Origin: Parietaria judaica
Lineage: Eukaryota > Streptophyta > Magnoliopsida > Rosales > Urticaceae
Length of the DNA stretch: 64,000 nucleotides
Reading direction: 5' to 3'
NCBI GenBank assembly: GCA_954871525.1
Contig: OX940871.1
Location: forward strand, 23,100,586 to 23,164,585
Made by a program: the position numbers and the translations under genes. Each line of letters starts with the position of its first letter. The first letter of the stretch is position 1. The notes under the pieces are model-generated. The model was not told the DNA's origin. It was given only the letters and a program-made list of their open reading frames with translations, and searched no databases. Of this stretch, positions 1-10,428 are shown one piece after another.

Positions 1-27
1 CGGAAAATTAAACTCACTAAGGATTAC

Positions 28-357
28 CTTTGCGAGGGTATTTGCCGATAACGGGGCGATAACCATGATGTCGGCCCACCGACGGAGCTCAATGTGGAGG
101 ACCTTATCCCCGATCTTGCTCCAGCTGGACCACTCGTCGTCGTCGGTGTAAAGAACGACGTCTCTCGGGAGCGAAGCCCTGTCAATGAAGTGCAAAGCTG
201 CCCTACTCGCCACGGCCCGCACCTCCGCCCACTCCGCAAAGGAATGACAGAGGTTTCCGAACTTCATCGAGGCCACGCTCCCGCTCGCGGCGAGCAGAAT
301 CCGAGGCCTCCTCACATTCAAGTTCAGCATCGGCGCAGCTACAACCTCCGAAGCCAT
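28..357 (-). CDS. HAL3: HAL3-type phosphopantothenoylcysteine decarboxylase, first exon (partial gene)
   Basis: The first 110 codons of a flavoprotein that decarboxylates phosphopantothenoylcysteine to phosphopantetheine in coenzyme A synthesis. The translation begins MASEVVAAPMLNLNVRR and has the family's flavin-binding start (ILLAASGSVASMKFGNL). It continues through EWAEVRAV, a WSSWSKIGDKVLHIELRRW block and the FMN/substrate segment IMVIAPLSANTLAK. Arabidopsis HAL3a has the same blocks in the same order. The exon stops after the Lys codon at a GT donor (bases 27-26), where the Arabidopsis protein continues IAGGLCDNLL. The catalytic His and the Cys-containing flap would lie in later exons beyond the left edge. 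The start is the first ATG in frame, at 355-357. I see no disruption. Family assignment is firm; which HAL3 paralogue it is cannot be told. Confidence 0.93.
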
Positions 358-973
358 AAACCTAAGTACCGTTCCACGATTGAACCATGCAAAACAAGCT
401 CAAATTCCACAATCAAACGAAAAATTATATGAATTCTTGAGTACAAGATGCAAAACGATAACCTAGTTTCGATTCTTTAGCAGAGGAAAACTGAAATTGG
501 AAATCATAGTTGGGATTGTGATACCTGGAATTGGAGATAGGAGAGGGAGCAGATCAGGATTGGATGTTGATGGCGAGAAGAAGCTTCGCTCTGTGGATCG
601 AAGCTTCTTCTTCTTCTTCGGCAGAAACATGGGAATCAGATATTTAAATCGGAAGGGGCAAAATGGGAATCCCCGTCTTGCATTTTTTAAGTTCAATTTT
701 CCGGCGCCATGATAAAATACAAGGTTCTAAAAACCCCGATTTCTCCTTGCCAAGCCCTCGTATTACTCATTTAATCAAGGTTCGGAACGGTTGATTTTTG
801 TCCATAAATCGGTTGTCGTTTTCGACGATATTATCGTTTGTTTATAAATTAATCAATGGAAAATTATTAAAATTGCAGATTATCGTTATCGACAATTTTC
901 TATGATTATCGACGGATTAACGGTACTTTTCGATGAAAAAATGCTAATATATTTTTAAAATATATTTTGCTCA
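358..973. promoter_or_regulatory. upstream region of the HAL3-type gene
   Basis: No coding region is recognisable. This stretch should hold the 5' UTR and promoter of the minus-strand gene. An AT-rich ATTTAAATAT stretch near 638-647 (minus strand) could be a TATA element, about 280 bases upstream of the ATG. The distal part (about 780-973) is AT-rich spacer and ends at the target duplication of the Mutator-like element. Confidence 0.4.
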
Positions 974-982
974 ATTTTTAAA

Positions 983-1065
983 GGGCTTATTAGGGAAATA
1001 CTCATCTTCGTACAAACTTTTTAAATAAACACTCATAGTTTCATTAAACTATATTTTACTCATTT
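983..1065 (+). repeat. left terminal inverted repeat of the MULE
   Basis: Begins GGGCTTATTAGGGAAATACT. The first 11 bases match the right terminus exactly; the rest aligns with scattered mismatches and small gaps. Flanked outside by ATTTTTAAA (974-982). Confidence 0.8.
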
Positions 1066-1096
1066 TAATTTCTTTCTTCCTAAACTACCCTCACCA

Positions 1097-1100
<4 letters not shown>

Positions 1101-1143
<43 letters not shown>
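1101..1143. repeat. (CT)n microsatellite
   Basis: About 21 uninterrupted CT units, 50 bases upstream of the METTL4-type ATG. CT tracts are common in plant 5' UTRs, so this may have been captured together with the gene's leader. Confidence 0.95.
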
Positions 1144-1147
<4 letters not shown>

Positions 1148-1192
1148 AGTCTCGTCACCGTTGAATTCTTCACCGATGAACGGAGCTCCGAC

Positions 1193-1814
1193 ATGGCGAA
1201 CCGAGCTGAACTTGGTCGAAATCCCGAGCTGAACTCAATCAACAATGGAGATTTCTACGAGTTCTTCGATTCTGGGATCTATCGCCTCAAAGAATCCAAC
1301 TCCGTCTTCGTCGATCCCGTTCGCGTCATCAACCGCTCGTACACCAGCTCTAGGGTTTCTCCTCACTCTTACTATACGCGATTCTTCGAACCCAACCACA
1401 CGAAGACTACCCAGAGAATGAGATGTTCGGGATCGGGGAAAAGAAAGCGAAGCGTGGAGAATAGGAAACCTCGCGATCTCAACGAGAAGGAACGCATGGC
1501 AGATCTTCGTCATCAGGTTGAGTAATCCTTTGTTTTTTAGCTGCTTGGAGTGTTCTTTCGTTACTGCTCTGAACTCTGTGCTCTTTGGGTTTTGGTTTGG
1601 CAGGAAGCGAGGCCTTTGTTGCTGAAGGCTTGCGATCCTTTGCTTGGAGCCGAAGAGCTTTTGGGCGTTATGAGGGATTTGCGTGACGGCTCGGGTTCTT
1701 CGGTTTTGAAAGCCGGAGAGTCGTCTTTGCTCGAGCTTGGAGGCGTTTGGCAATCTTCTTTGTGTGAAATTACTCTCGGATTTTGCCAGAGTGACGAGAC
1801 TTCTGAAAATGGAG
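1193..1814 (+). pseudogene. METTL4-type (MT-A70 family) methyltransferase, 5' fragment of two exons
   Basis: Exon 1 (1193-1516) encodes FDSGIYRLKES, a VDPVRVINRSYTSSRVSP block and HSYYTRFF. Exon 2 (1604-1814) encodes EARPLLLKACDPLLG and ELGGVWQSSLCEITLGF. These match, in order, the N-terminal region of plant methyltransferase-like protein 2 (METTL4), an adenine N6-methyltransferase. Donor and acceptor sites are canonical and both exons are open. The catalytic half (MT-A70 domain with its DPPW motif) is absent: nothing like it occurs before the next gene. I therefore read this as a captured gene fragment inside the Mutator-like element rather than a working gene. A truncated transcript is possible because the start region looks intact. 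Confidence 0.85.
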
Positions 1815-2699
1815 GTTGGTTCTTGCTTCTTCTTTTCTCGTATAATTGCAATACATTTGGCCTTGTTCGAAGAAGAGTTTAGGACTCCTGGATTTTTTAT
1901 AGCATAGAATTTATGGATTTTTTGGTTCCAAAAACAAGAGGAACAACTCAAACAAATGGCACTGATACAACTGCGTGTACTCTTCCATTTACGTTCAGAT
2001 TTCAAAAAGTGGTGTAAATTACCTTCCTATTATCTTGTCGGCTTTTAAAAGATGACCCGACAATGCAAAGGCGAGTCATCTGGATTGCTATTTGGATCGA
2101 AATTTCATGTGTTCTGATTGATTAAGGGAAGGCGAAAGTGAACATGAGCAAAAATGGTGAGACTGAAGTAGCTTTTCTATATCGTGTTTTGTTCGTGCAC
2201 AGTGGCGCTGCCGAAACAGTAATAGAAACGCAGAGAACAACAAAGATGCTCGAATGTGACGAATTAGGCACAAAGACACCCAAGCGAGTCACTCGGTTCC
2301 GGTTCCGCTACAGCAGGCCGTGGTCAGGTTTCAGCCCATCGCTAAATCAAACTTCCAGCGGGTCACCTTACTATTGGTGGACATCATTTCCGCAATCCCA
2401 CTGGGACTCCTCGTGGGAATACCGGAAGATTTCGAACGACGATAAAGGCCGCTTATTAATCTTCCCTTTTGCGAGTACCAACTACTTGATTTTTTGCCTA
2501 GAGAGTAAAAGCTTTGAACCTTATTATGTCATTTGTATTGTGTAGGTTAATGGTATACGAAGCATTAAGGACTGTGCTCTCAATAATTTTGTGAAAATAG
2601 CTTGATTTGGTTCACGATTTTTTTTTTTCAATTAATATATCATTCTTGAATTCAGCTTGTGATTTCTGCTTAGCAACCATGACTAAGAACTGTGTCGTC
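1815..2699. other. unidentified stretch inside the MULE
   Basis: The first 220 bases look like the start of the next METTL4 intron. From about 2040 to 2550 the base composition becomes more balanced. A 135-codon frame (2138-2545, +) is open, and another plus frame around 2270-2447 encodes a hydrophobic-tailed segment (VTLLLVDIISAIPLGLLVG). I recognise neither. This could be a third captured fragment. 2560-2699 is AT-rich and leads into the palindrome array. Confidence 0.35.
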
Positions 2700-5125
2700 T
2701 GTTAATATTTACGTAACTATAATTATGAACAAGTGACTCAAATTAGGTATACGTAATTATAATTATGTAAATTTAATTGCAGTTACATTAGTGTAACTTT
2801 AGTACAAAAATGTAATCGTTGTTACATTAGTGTAACTTTACTTACCTTTCACCTTTTGAACTTAAAAAGTGAAATTGCTATATAAGAAGTAACATGAATA
2901 TGATAGTGTTGCAATAATGAATAACAATTACGTTAACAAAAGTGTAACTTCGGTTACAAAAATTATTTTAATACGTTCAAATTAACTCCCAAAGCACTAA
3001 ATTATTATTTGAACAAATATATAGAAATTGTAACTCCAGTTACATAAGTGTAACTTCAGTTACGATAATGTAATTTCAGTTACGATAATGTAACTTCGGT
3101 TACGATAATGTAACTTCGGTTACAAAATTTTAATTCCAATTAATTTAGTGTAACCACATTTACATTAGTGTAACCCTAATGATTGTGGTCATATTATTAC
3201 ATAATTGTGGTCATATTATTATATAACCATATATGACTAGAATTACGAAAGTGTAACTCCTATTACAAAAGTGTAACACCGGTTACGCTTATGTAACTTG
3301 AGTTACAAAAGTGTAACTTCAGTTACAAAAATTATTTTAATACTTCCAAATTAACTCCCAAAGCAATAAATTATTATTTGAACAAATATATTGAAATTGT
3401 AACTCCGGTTACAAAAGTGTAACTACAGTTACATAAGTGTAACTTCAGTTACGATAATGTAACGTCTGTTACGATATTGTAACTTCGGTTACAAAAGTGT
3501 AACTTCGGTTACAAAAATTTAATTCCAATTAAATTAGTGTAACCACATTTACATAAGTGTAAGTCTAATGATTGTTGTCATAGTATTACATAATTGTGGT
3601 CATACTATTACATAATTGTATGTCACTATTTTTTGACAATATTTCAATTTAAATTCTTTTTTGTAACTCAAATTATGTGAAATTATTGCTACACACCTTT
3701 AGATGGAGACTGGATTAATATAATTATGTAACATAAGTGTAACCATATATGACTAGAGTTACGAAAGTGTAACTCCTGTTACAAAAGTGTAACACCGGTT
3801 ACACTTATGTAACTTGAGTTACAAAAGTGTAACTTCAGTTACAAAAGTTATGTTAATACTTCCAAATTAACTCCCAAAGCACTAAATTATTATTTGAACA
3901 AATATATTGAAATTGTAACTCCAGTTACATAAGTGTAACTTCGGTTATGATAATGTAACTTCGGTTACAAAACTTTAATTCCAATTAAATTAGTATAACC
4001 ACATTTACATTAGTGTAACTCTAATTATTGTGGTCATATTATTACATAATTGTGGTCATATTATTACATAACCATATATGACTAGAATTACGAAAGTGTA
4101 ACTCCTATTACAAAAGTGTAACACCGGTTACGCTTATGTAACTTGAGTTACAAAAGTGTAACTTCAGTTACAAAAATTATTTTAATACTTCCAAATTAAC
4201 TCCCAAAGCACTAAATTATTATTTGAACAAATATATTGAAATTGTAACTCCAGTTACATAAGTGTAACTTCAGTTACGATAATGTAACTTCAGTTACGAT
4301 AATGTAACTTCGGTTACAAAACTTCAATTCCAATTAAATTAGTATAACCACATTTACATTAGTGTAACTCTAATTATTGTGGTCATATTATTACATAATC
4401 ATATATGACTAGAATTACGAAAGTGTAACTCCTATTACAAAAGTGTAACACCGGTTACGCTTATGTAACTTGAGTTACAAAAGTGTAACTTCAGTTACAA
4501 AAATTATTTTAATACTTCCAATTTAACTCCCAAAGCACTAAATTATTATTTGAACAAATATTTTGAAATTGTAACTCCGGTTACAAAAGTGTAACTACAG
4601 TTACATAAGTGTAACTTCAGTTACGATAATGTAACTTCTGTTACGATAATGTAACTTCGGTTACAAAAATTTAATTCCAATTAAATTAGTGTAACCACAT
4701 TTACGTAAGTGTAAGTCTAATGATTGTTGTCATAGTATTACATAAATTGTGGTCATATTATTACATAATTGTATGTCACTATTTTTTGACAATATTTCAA
4801 TTTAAATTCTTTTTTGTAACTCAAATTATGTGAAATTATTGCTCACACCTTTAGATGGAGACTTGATTAATATAATTATGTAACATAAGTGTAACCATAT
4901 ATGACTAGAATTACGAAAGTGTAACTCTTATTACCCAAGTGTAATTGTAGTTACCCAAATATAACTTTAGTTACATAAGTGTAACTCTAGCTACATAAGT
5001 GTAACTCTAATGGCATAAATTGAACTCTAGTTATGTTATGTAAAGCTTATAATGTTTTTTTTTTTTGCGGGACCTTTGTAATCATATTTGTAGCTTTTGT
5101 TACAAAAGTGTAACTCCGGGCTTGG
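2700..5125. repeat. array of GTTAC...GTAAC palindromic units with higher-order repeats
   Basis: The stretch is built from a unit of about 20 bp, GTTAC-N6-GTAAC-N4, in which GTTAC and GTAAC are reverse complements, so each unit is an interrupted palindrome. Short runs of units are separated by recurring AT-rich linkers. One linker (CCCAAAGCACTAAATTATTA) occurs near 2990, 3360, 3876, 4204 and 4532, giving higher-order periods of about 370, 515, 328 and 328 bp. A second linker (GTATGTCACTATTTTTTGAC) marks the longer variant near 3607 and 4770. There are no long open frames. Possible roles are a subterminal or internal transposase-binding array or simply an expanded minisatellite; the sequence does not decide. 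Confidence 0.85.
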
Positions 5126-5544
5126 TCCTATACTCCTTCTTTTGTAGGTCTTGGTCCTGTACTCTTTTTTTTTTTTTAACCTTTACTTTTACTTTAAAAT
5201 CTTTTTCAAAGATTAGTTTCTAACAAATTAATTGCACTTTACATGTTTTGAATTTTGTACATAAAAAAATCATTACTTTTAATATGTAAAAAGAAAATTT
5301 TCTACATTGAAAAATAAAATAAAATAAAAAGCACGAGACACGCAGGTGCTCCAACAAACTAGCTCAAGAAAGTGGACGACATCGAAACCCCAGATCCATC
5401 CAACAATGGATCCCAAACCAGGCGCCCACACTCCGGCGACTGCGCACACCGTCGGCGAGAGCTCCTTCATGGATCCGGCTCCTCCACCCTCCGGCTCTCG
5501 CCTGAAGCTCCCATCCCTCACCCTCCCCTCGCCCAGTGCGGTCT

Positions 5545-5883
5545 TCGCGAGCTTCTGCTCCTTCCAGAGCTGCCCCGTCGAGTCGAAGAACGCCTTCATC
5601 TGCGCCGCCGTCGCCCCGTACCGCGTCGGGAACCCGAACAGCACGCCGTCCGCCTCGGCGAGCTCCGCTGCCGAGATCTCCGGAACCTCGGGATCCTTCG
5701 CCGGAGCATTCATCTGCTCCAGCACGCTCGCCGGCAGAGTCTCTGTAACCCACGCCTTCGACGCCGTCCACGCCCTTCTTCATCCGGCGAGCCAAGCCGT
5801 CGATGTGTCCGTACATCGAGTAGAACACCACGAACACCTTCAGCTTCGTGAACACCGGAGCTTCGGCGCCGGAATTCGTACAT
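5545..5883 (-). pseudogene. FQR1/WrbA-type NAD(P)H quinone reductase, broken 5' fragment
   Basis: On the minus strand one frame encodes KLKVFVVFYSMYGHIDGLAR, the FMN-binding start of WrbA/FQR1 flavodoxin-like quinone reductases, and runs to GVDGVEGV. The next family block (VLEQMNAPAKDPEVP, then ISAAELAEADGVLFGFPTRY, AAQMKAFFDSTGQLW and KEQKLA) lies in a different frame. The join has lost roughly three codons (an LWR-like segment) with a frame change. After KLA (about 5547) family similarity stops; the expected GTQGGGQE and PIGYTFGAG segments are missing. The fragment is therefore both frameshifted and truncated, and cannot give a functional enzyme. It lies just inside the right terminus of the Mutator-like element and points towards the palindrome array. 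Confidence 0.88.
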
Positions 5884-5989
5884 GGAGGTCGAACGGCTTC
5901 GTTGAAGAAGAAGGGTGATTGAAGGCTTTGTCGAATGGTGATCGAGAGATAGAAGGAAGATGAGGTTATTTTTGTCCATAAAACATCAC

Positions 5990-6072
5990 TTGAGTACTTC
6001 TTTAATTTTATCAAACCTTTGAGTAATCTTCTAAAAACTTTATGATTAAATGGGTATTTTGCTAATAAGCCC
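5990..6072 (-). repeat. right terminal inverted repeat of the MULE
   Basis: Read on the minus strand it begins GGGCTTATTAGCAAAATACC and parallels the left terminus. Flanked outside by ATTTTTAAA (6073-6081), identical to the left flank. Confidence 0.8.
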
Positions 6073-6081
6073 ATTTTTAAA

Positions 6082-6529
6082 TAGTGTTAAGAGTACCAAA
6101 AATAAAATCATGTCGTACGAGTACTGAATAGTATTATGATACAAAAACGTATGTAAATAAAGTCATATCTCAAATCTTAAACACGTTATCAAACACAAAG
6201 TCTCAAATTTCAAACCCTAATTTATATATTTCTTTGAACGAAACACTTTTCGCCTTTTCTGGTATTATGATTAGATGTGTATGGAATAAAACAAAACAAA
6301 ACATCAAACATAAGTCTATGCCTTGTTATTTGCTAATTTAGGCACTTCGATCATTGACGTAAGATTGTCATTTCATGATTTATAAAAGCGTATGAATCAT
6401 GAAATTAATATTTTATGTTTAACTATTACTTTTGTAAATTAGTTACCTAAATATTAATTTTAATGAAATTTCGTGATGAATTCTGTTAGTACAGATTGAA
6501 TTGAAATTTGAATAGAATATATAATATAT
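6082..6529. other. AT-rich spacer
   Basis: No gene, RNA or clear repeat structure seen; only short AT-rich runs and a locally repeated ATTGTTTG-like texture. Confidence 0.5.
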
Positions 6530-8400
6530 GTTCCGATACTAGTGGTTGAATTTACTAATCGAACCCATTGAAGATTACAACTATTATAATGAAGATATAT
6601 TGGTTCCAAAATAAAGTCATAATAATTTTTAGTACCATTGATAATGTAATGATTGTAAACAATGTAAAATAAAGAAATGCTATAGGAAATGCTATAACAT
6701 TTCCTATGGCATTTCTCGTCAACAATTTAATCCTTATGTATTTTTGCATGAGAATTGTTATATTCAAATTCCAATGTATAAGCCCTAAAATCGTTATTTT
6801 TTCAATTGGTTTTAGATTTTAGGTCAATTTTTAAAAATACGATATGAACATCAAGCACACCAGTACACAAATCAACATTAAAAATCATATATGAACATCA
6901 AGAACACTATATAAAATTAAAAAAAAAAAAACGCTTTATGAACAATAAAAACAATATATATCAACGTCAATAACACGAAAACATTTCTAAAAAAAATAGA
7001 AAGAAGATTGACATAAGCAAAAACATCGATTTTGGGGCATAAACGTCGAAATTCCACTAAAAGTGAAAAATCTCATGTATGCGATATCTCTCTCTACAAA
7101 GCTCTACTTTGTTTATGATGATATCTAGTGCATAGTTTTTTACCTCCCGACCTAATTCCATGATTAAATATCGTTGTGTAAATTTTACTCTACGTTTCCA
7201 AGCCGTTGTATAATCCATGTTCCAATACTAGTGGTTGAATTTAGTAATCGAACCCATTGAAGACTACGACTCTTATAATGAAGATATATTGGTCCCAAAA
7301 TAAAGTCATAATAATTTTTAGTACCATTGATGATGTAATGATTGTAAACAATGTAAAATAAAGAAATGCTAAAGGAAATGATATGGCATTTCTCGTCAAC
7401 AATTTAATCCTTAAATATTTTTGCATGAGATTTCTTGTTATATTTAAATTCCAATGTATAAGCCCTAAAATAATTATTTTTTCAATTGGTTTTAGATTTT
7501 AGGTCAATATTTAAAAATACGATATGAACATCAAGAATACCAATACACAAATCAACATTAAAAATAGTATATGAACATCAAGAACACTATATGAACTTCA
7601 AAAACGCTATATGAAAATTTAAAAAAATATATATCAACGTCAATAACACGAAAATATTTCTATAAAAATTGAAAAAAGATTGCCATAAGCAAAAACATCG
7701 ATTTTGGGGCCTAAACGTCGATATTCCACTAAAAGTGAAAAATCTAATGTATGCGAGATCTCTCTATGCAAAGCTCTATATTATTTATGATGATATCTAG
7801 TGCATATTGTTTTACCTCCTGACTTAATTCGAGGTTTAAATACCGTTTGTAAATTTTACTATTCGTTTCCAAGCCGTTGTATAATCCATATTCCGATACT
7901 AGTGGTTGAATTTAGTAATCGAGCTCATTGAAGACTACGACTCTTATAATGAAGATATATTGGTCCCAAAATAAAGTCATATTAATTTTTAGTACCATTG
8001 ATGATGTAATAATTGTAAACAATGTAAAATAAAGAAATGCTATAGGAAATGGCATTTCTCGTCAACAATTAAATCTTTACATATTTTTGCTTGAGAATTC
8101 TTGTTATATTCAAATTTCAATGTATAAGCCCTCAAATCGTTATTTTTTCAATTGATTTTAGATTTTAAGTCGATATGAACATCAAGAACACCAATATTAA
8201 AATCAACATTAACAATAATATATGAACATCAAGAACACTATATGAAGTTCAAAAACGCTATATGAACATTAAAAACAATATATTTCAACGTCGATAAACG
8301 AAAACATTTCTAAAAAAATATAAAAAAGATTGTCATAAGCAAAAAACATTGAATTTCAACGTTTTGGCCCCAAAATCGATGTTTTTTCTTATTGCCATAT
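6530..8400. repeat. tandem triplication, unit about 670-690 bp
   Basis: Three head-to-tail copies begin at about 6532, 7219 and 7887, each opening with a TACTAGTGGTTGAATTTA-type sequence. Shared landmarks in order are AATGAAGATATATTGGT, TAGTACCATTGAT, AAATAAAGAAATGCTA, TGGCATTTCTCGTCAACAAT and CAATTGGTTTTAGATTTTA. The third copy is shorter and diverges before 8400. The minus strand of copies 1 and 2 keeps related short peptides (for example RYLIMELGREVKNYALDII against RYLNLELSQEVKQYALDII), which hints at a decayed coding ancestor I cannot identify. Confidence 0.8.
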
Positions 8401-8419
8401 AGCATTTTTGAAGTTTATA

Positions 8420-9705
8420 TGTTTGTGCTTCCCTAGTGTTTTTACTAGGTCAAAAACAATAATGAATCCGATTAGTTAATTTTTAGTAGGCAGCCAAAAT
8501 ATAAATACATAGTATTATAAAATATATACACTACACACATTTCAAAAGAGTATTGTCATTCAAACGGGATTCTATAACAGCTGCGTTCACAAACTAGAAG
8601 CCATGCCTATTTATCGAAGTCATGTTCTCCATCTTTTTTTTGGGAAGTCGCAAGAGTAAATAATATCTTGAACTTGGAATCGACCGTTAAGTATGATTTC
8701 ACGTTATCCACCATTTCAGAGTTTTCTAGGAGATAGACATTACCCAACTCTATCTTTTGTTTAAATATTCCACCAATTCCTTTTAATCGTTCCGCTCATT
8801 AAACTTTGCTGAAAAAATAAAATATGATGTATTGCATGAGAGTTGTTTTTTTTTAAAACAAAATGGTAAAATGAGAGTCAAAATTATTAAGTTTCATAAC
8901 AACCTAAATGAAAATGTAACAATACAGTAACAAACCGACATTAGCAATCTTATTCTAGTTTTATAATTTAATTTTATATTGCACGTAAAACTTTTCACTT
9001 TTTAATTAATTAGAATTGTTCTTCTTCTTTTTTATGAAACATAAAAAAAATGAAAAATTGGTACTAAAATGTGGAAAATAAATATATTGAAAATAATATT
9101 TTCATTTTCATCAATCAAGACCATGTCGTGATTTATGATTACTCCATTTCTTCTTGGGATTAGAGTTACCCACAATCTATAAACTCTAATCTTCATCAAG
9201 TTTTTGATAGTTTGAGGTGTCAAATTATTAAGAGTTTGACATTCCATTTTGAGGAAAACCATAAAAAGCTAAAATACATTGTTATTTTACTAAACAACTA
9301 TAAAAATAACAAATGCAAAAATTGGTATTAAAATGTGGGAAATGAATATATTGAAAATAAGACTTACATTTTCATCGATCAAGACCATGTCGAGATTTAT
9401 GATAACTTCATTTCTTCTTAGGATTAGAGTTTCCCACAATCTACAAACTCTAATCTTTACTGAGTTTATGATAGTTTGGGGTTTCAAATTTCCAAGAGTT
9501 TGGCATTCCACGTCAAGGGGAAAAAAATGTTAACATACTGTTATTACCATCATTCTAAACTCTCCTATACATATAGTTTGATGGAAGAAGCTGAAAAAGT
9601 GGCTTGAGTCATTTTGCAAAATAATAACTTTTCTCCTCGAAATAACAGAAGAAAAGACAATGCGATTTGATTATCAACTGTGCATATGGCGTTTTTTTGG
9701 AATAT
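8420..9705. repeat. segmental duplication, copy A
   Basis: Starts TTTGTGCTTCCCTAGTGTTT and ends near TATCAACTGTGCATATGG. Nearly every landmark recurs in copy B (10250-11650). Copy A has an extra tandem duplication of about 260 bp (about 9040-9290 and 9290-9540). It lacks the 279-bp transposon present in copy B. Confidence 0.85.
8570..9511 (-). pseudogene. RPA70/DUF223-type gene relic, copy A
   Basis: On the minus strand an exon-1-like segment at 9368-9511 encodes an OB-fold start of the plant RPA1/DUF223 family (IRVCRLWETLILRRNEV, then DMVLIDEN) followed by a GTAAGT donor. A second, tandem copy of this exon (about 9101-9250) has lost the donor. An exon-2-like segment (about 8570-8808, acceptor TTTCAG) gives KQKIELGNVYLLENSEMVDN, then SYLTVDSKFKILF, and carries a one-base frame loss and in-frame stops. 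RPA70-like proteins bind single-stranded DNA. In plants this subfamily is widely amplified and also travels in Helitrons. No Helitron ends were identified here. Confidence 0.7.
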
Positions 9706-10249
9706 CATGAATTAGGAATTCTTAGTAGAAATTATTTGAATACTTGAAAATGTAAGAAAGTAGAAATTATTATTTTAATTGAATAAGTTGCTCATTTCAT
9801 AATAGAGATTGCAAACACAACTTAAAAAAAAAACATTTTCTTTATAACTTTTTAGGATAGTTTAGATATTTTGAGATATTATTTGAAACAGAATATCATT
9901 TATCTTAAAAAAACTCACCAATACTTGATTAAAGATAGATTTATGTTAAACCTATATCTATCTATCTATCTATATGCAAACATAGTAGTACCTTTGTATA
10001 AGGTAAATGTCGTGGAAGTCGCTACCATAATTAGAGGTCATGTTGATCCAGCAACTAATTTATCGATATCGAATGTCTCACCAAGTTCTCCCCGCAATGT
10101 TAGTTTACATGGTAGAGAGCTACAAAATGAATAAACATAACAATTTATGATTGTTAATATGTTTAAACACTTTATTATGCATAGCCAAAACATTTAAAAC
10201 AAGTAAAGTATACATACTTATCTAGATGAATTGGATATCCCTCTTGTTA
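9706..10249. other. spacer between the two duplicated segments
   Basis: AT-rich, with a short (TCTA)n microsatellite at about 9957-9973. A plus-strand frame of 87 codons (9871-10134) is open, but I recognise no domain in it and do not call it a gene. Confidence 0.45.
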
Positions 10250-10428
10250 TGTTTGTGCTTCCCTAGTGTTTTTACTGGGTCAAAAACAATTTTGTGCTTC
10301 CCTAGTGTTTTTACTGGGTCAAAAACAATGATGAATCTGATTATGTTCGCATAACAAATAATTTTTTAGTATGGAGACAAAATAAAAATATATAATATTA
10401 TTCCTTCAAAAAAATATATAGTATTATA

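Larger units (their letters stand above)
983..6072. mobile_element. Pack-MULE-like element carrying host gene fragments
   Basis: Both ends begin GGGCTTATTAG when read inward (983 on the plus strand, 6072 on the minus strand), and similarity continues for about 80 bases. The element is flanked by the identical 9-bp sequence ATTTTTAAA at 974-982 and 6073-6081. A 9-bp duplication with long inverted termini is the signature of Mutator-like elements. No transposase is visible in the 5090 bp. The interior holds the first two exons of a METTL4-type gene with their intron, an unidentified GC-richer stretch (about 2040-2550), a 2.4-kb palindrome array, and a damaged 5' part of an FQR1-type gene. Retention of the METTL4 intron points to capture at DNA level. 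It is non-autonomous and would need a MULE transposase from elsewhere. Calling it a Pack-MULE is inference from this architecture. Confidence 0.83.

Noticed and set aside
1235..2005. 256-codon minus-strand open frame across the METTL4 fragment
   Set aside because: It is antisense to two exons with clear plus-strand homology and has no recognisable domain.
2700..5125. CRISPR-like array
   Set aside because: Units are contiguous palindromic repeats without unique equal-length spacers, and the DNA is plant nuclear.
9032..9262. Possible small independent gene
   Set aside because: Recognised as a tandem copy of the RPA/DUF223 first exon that has lost its donor site.
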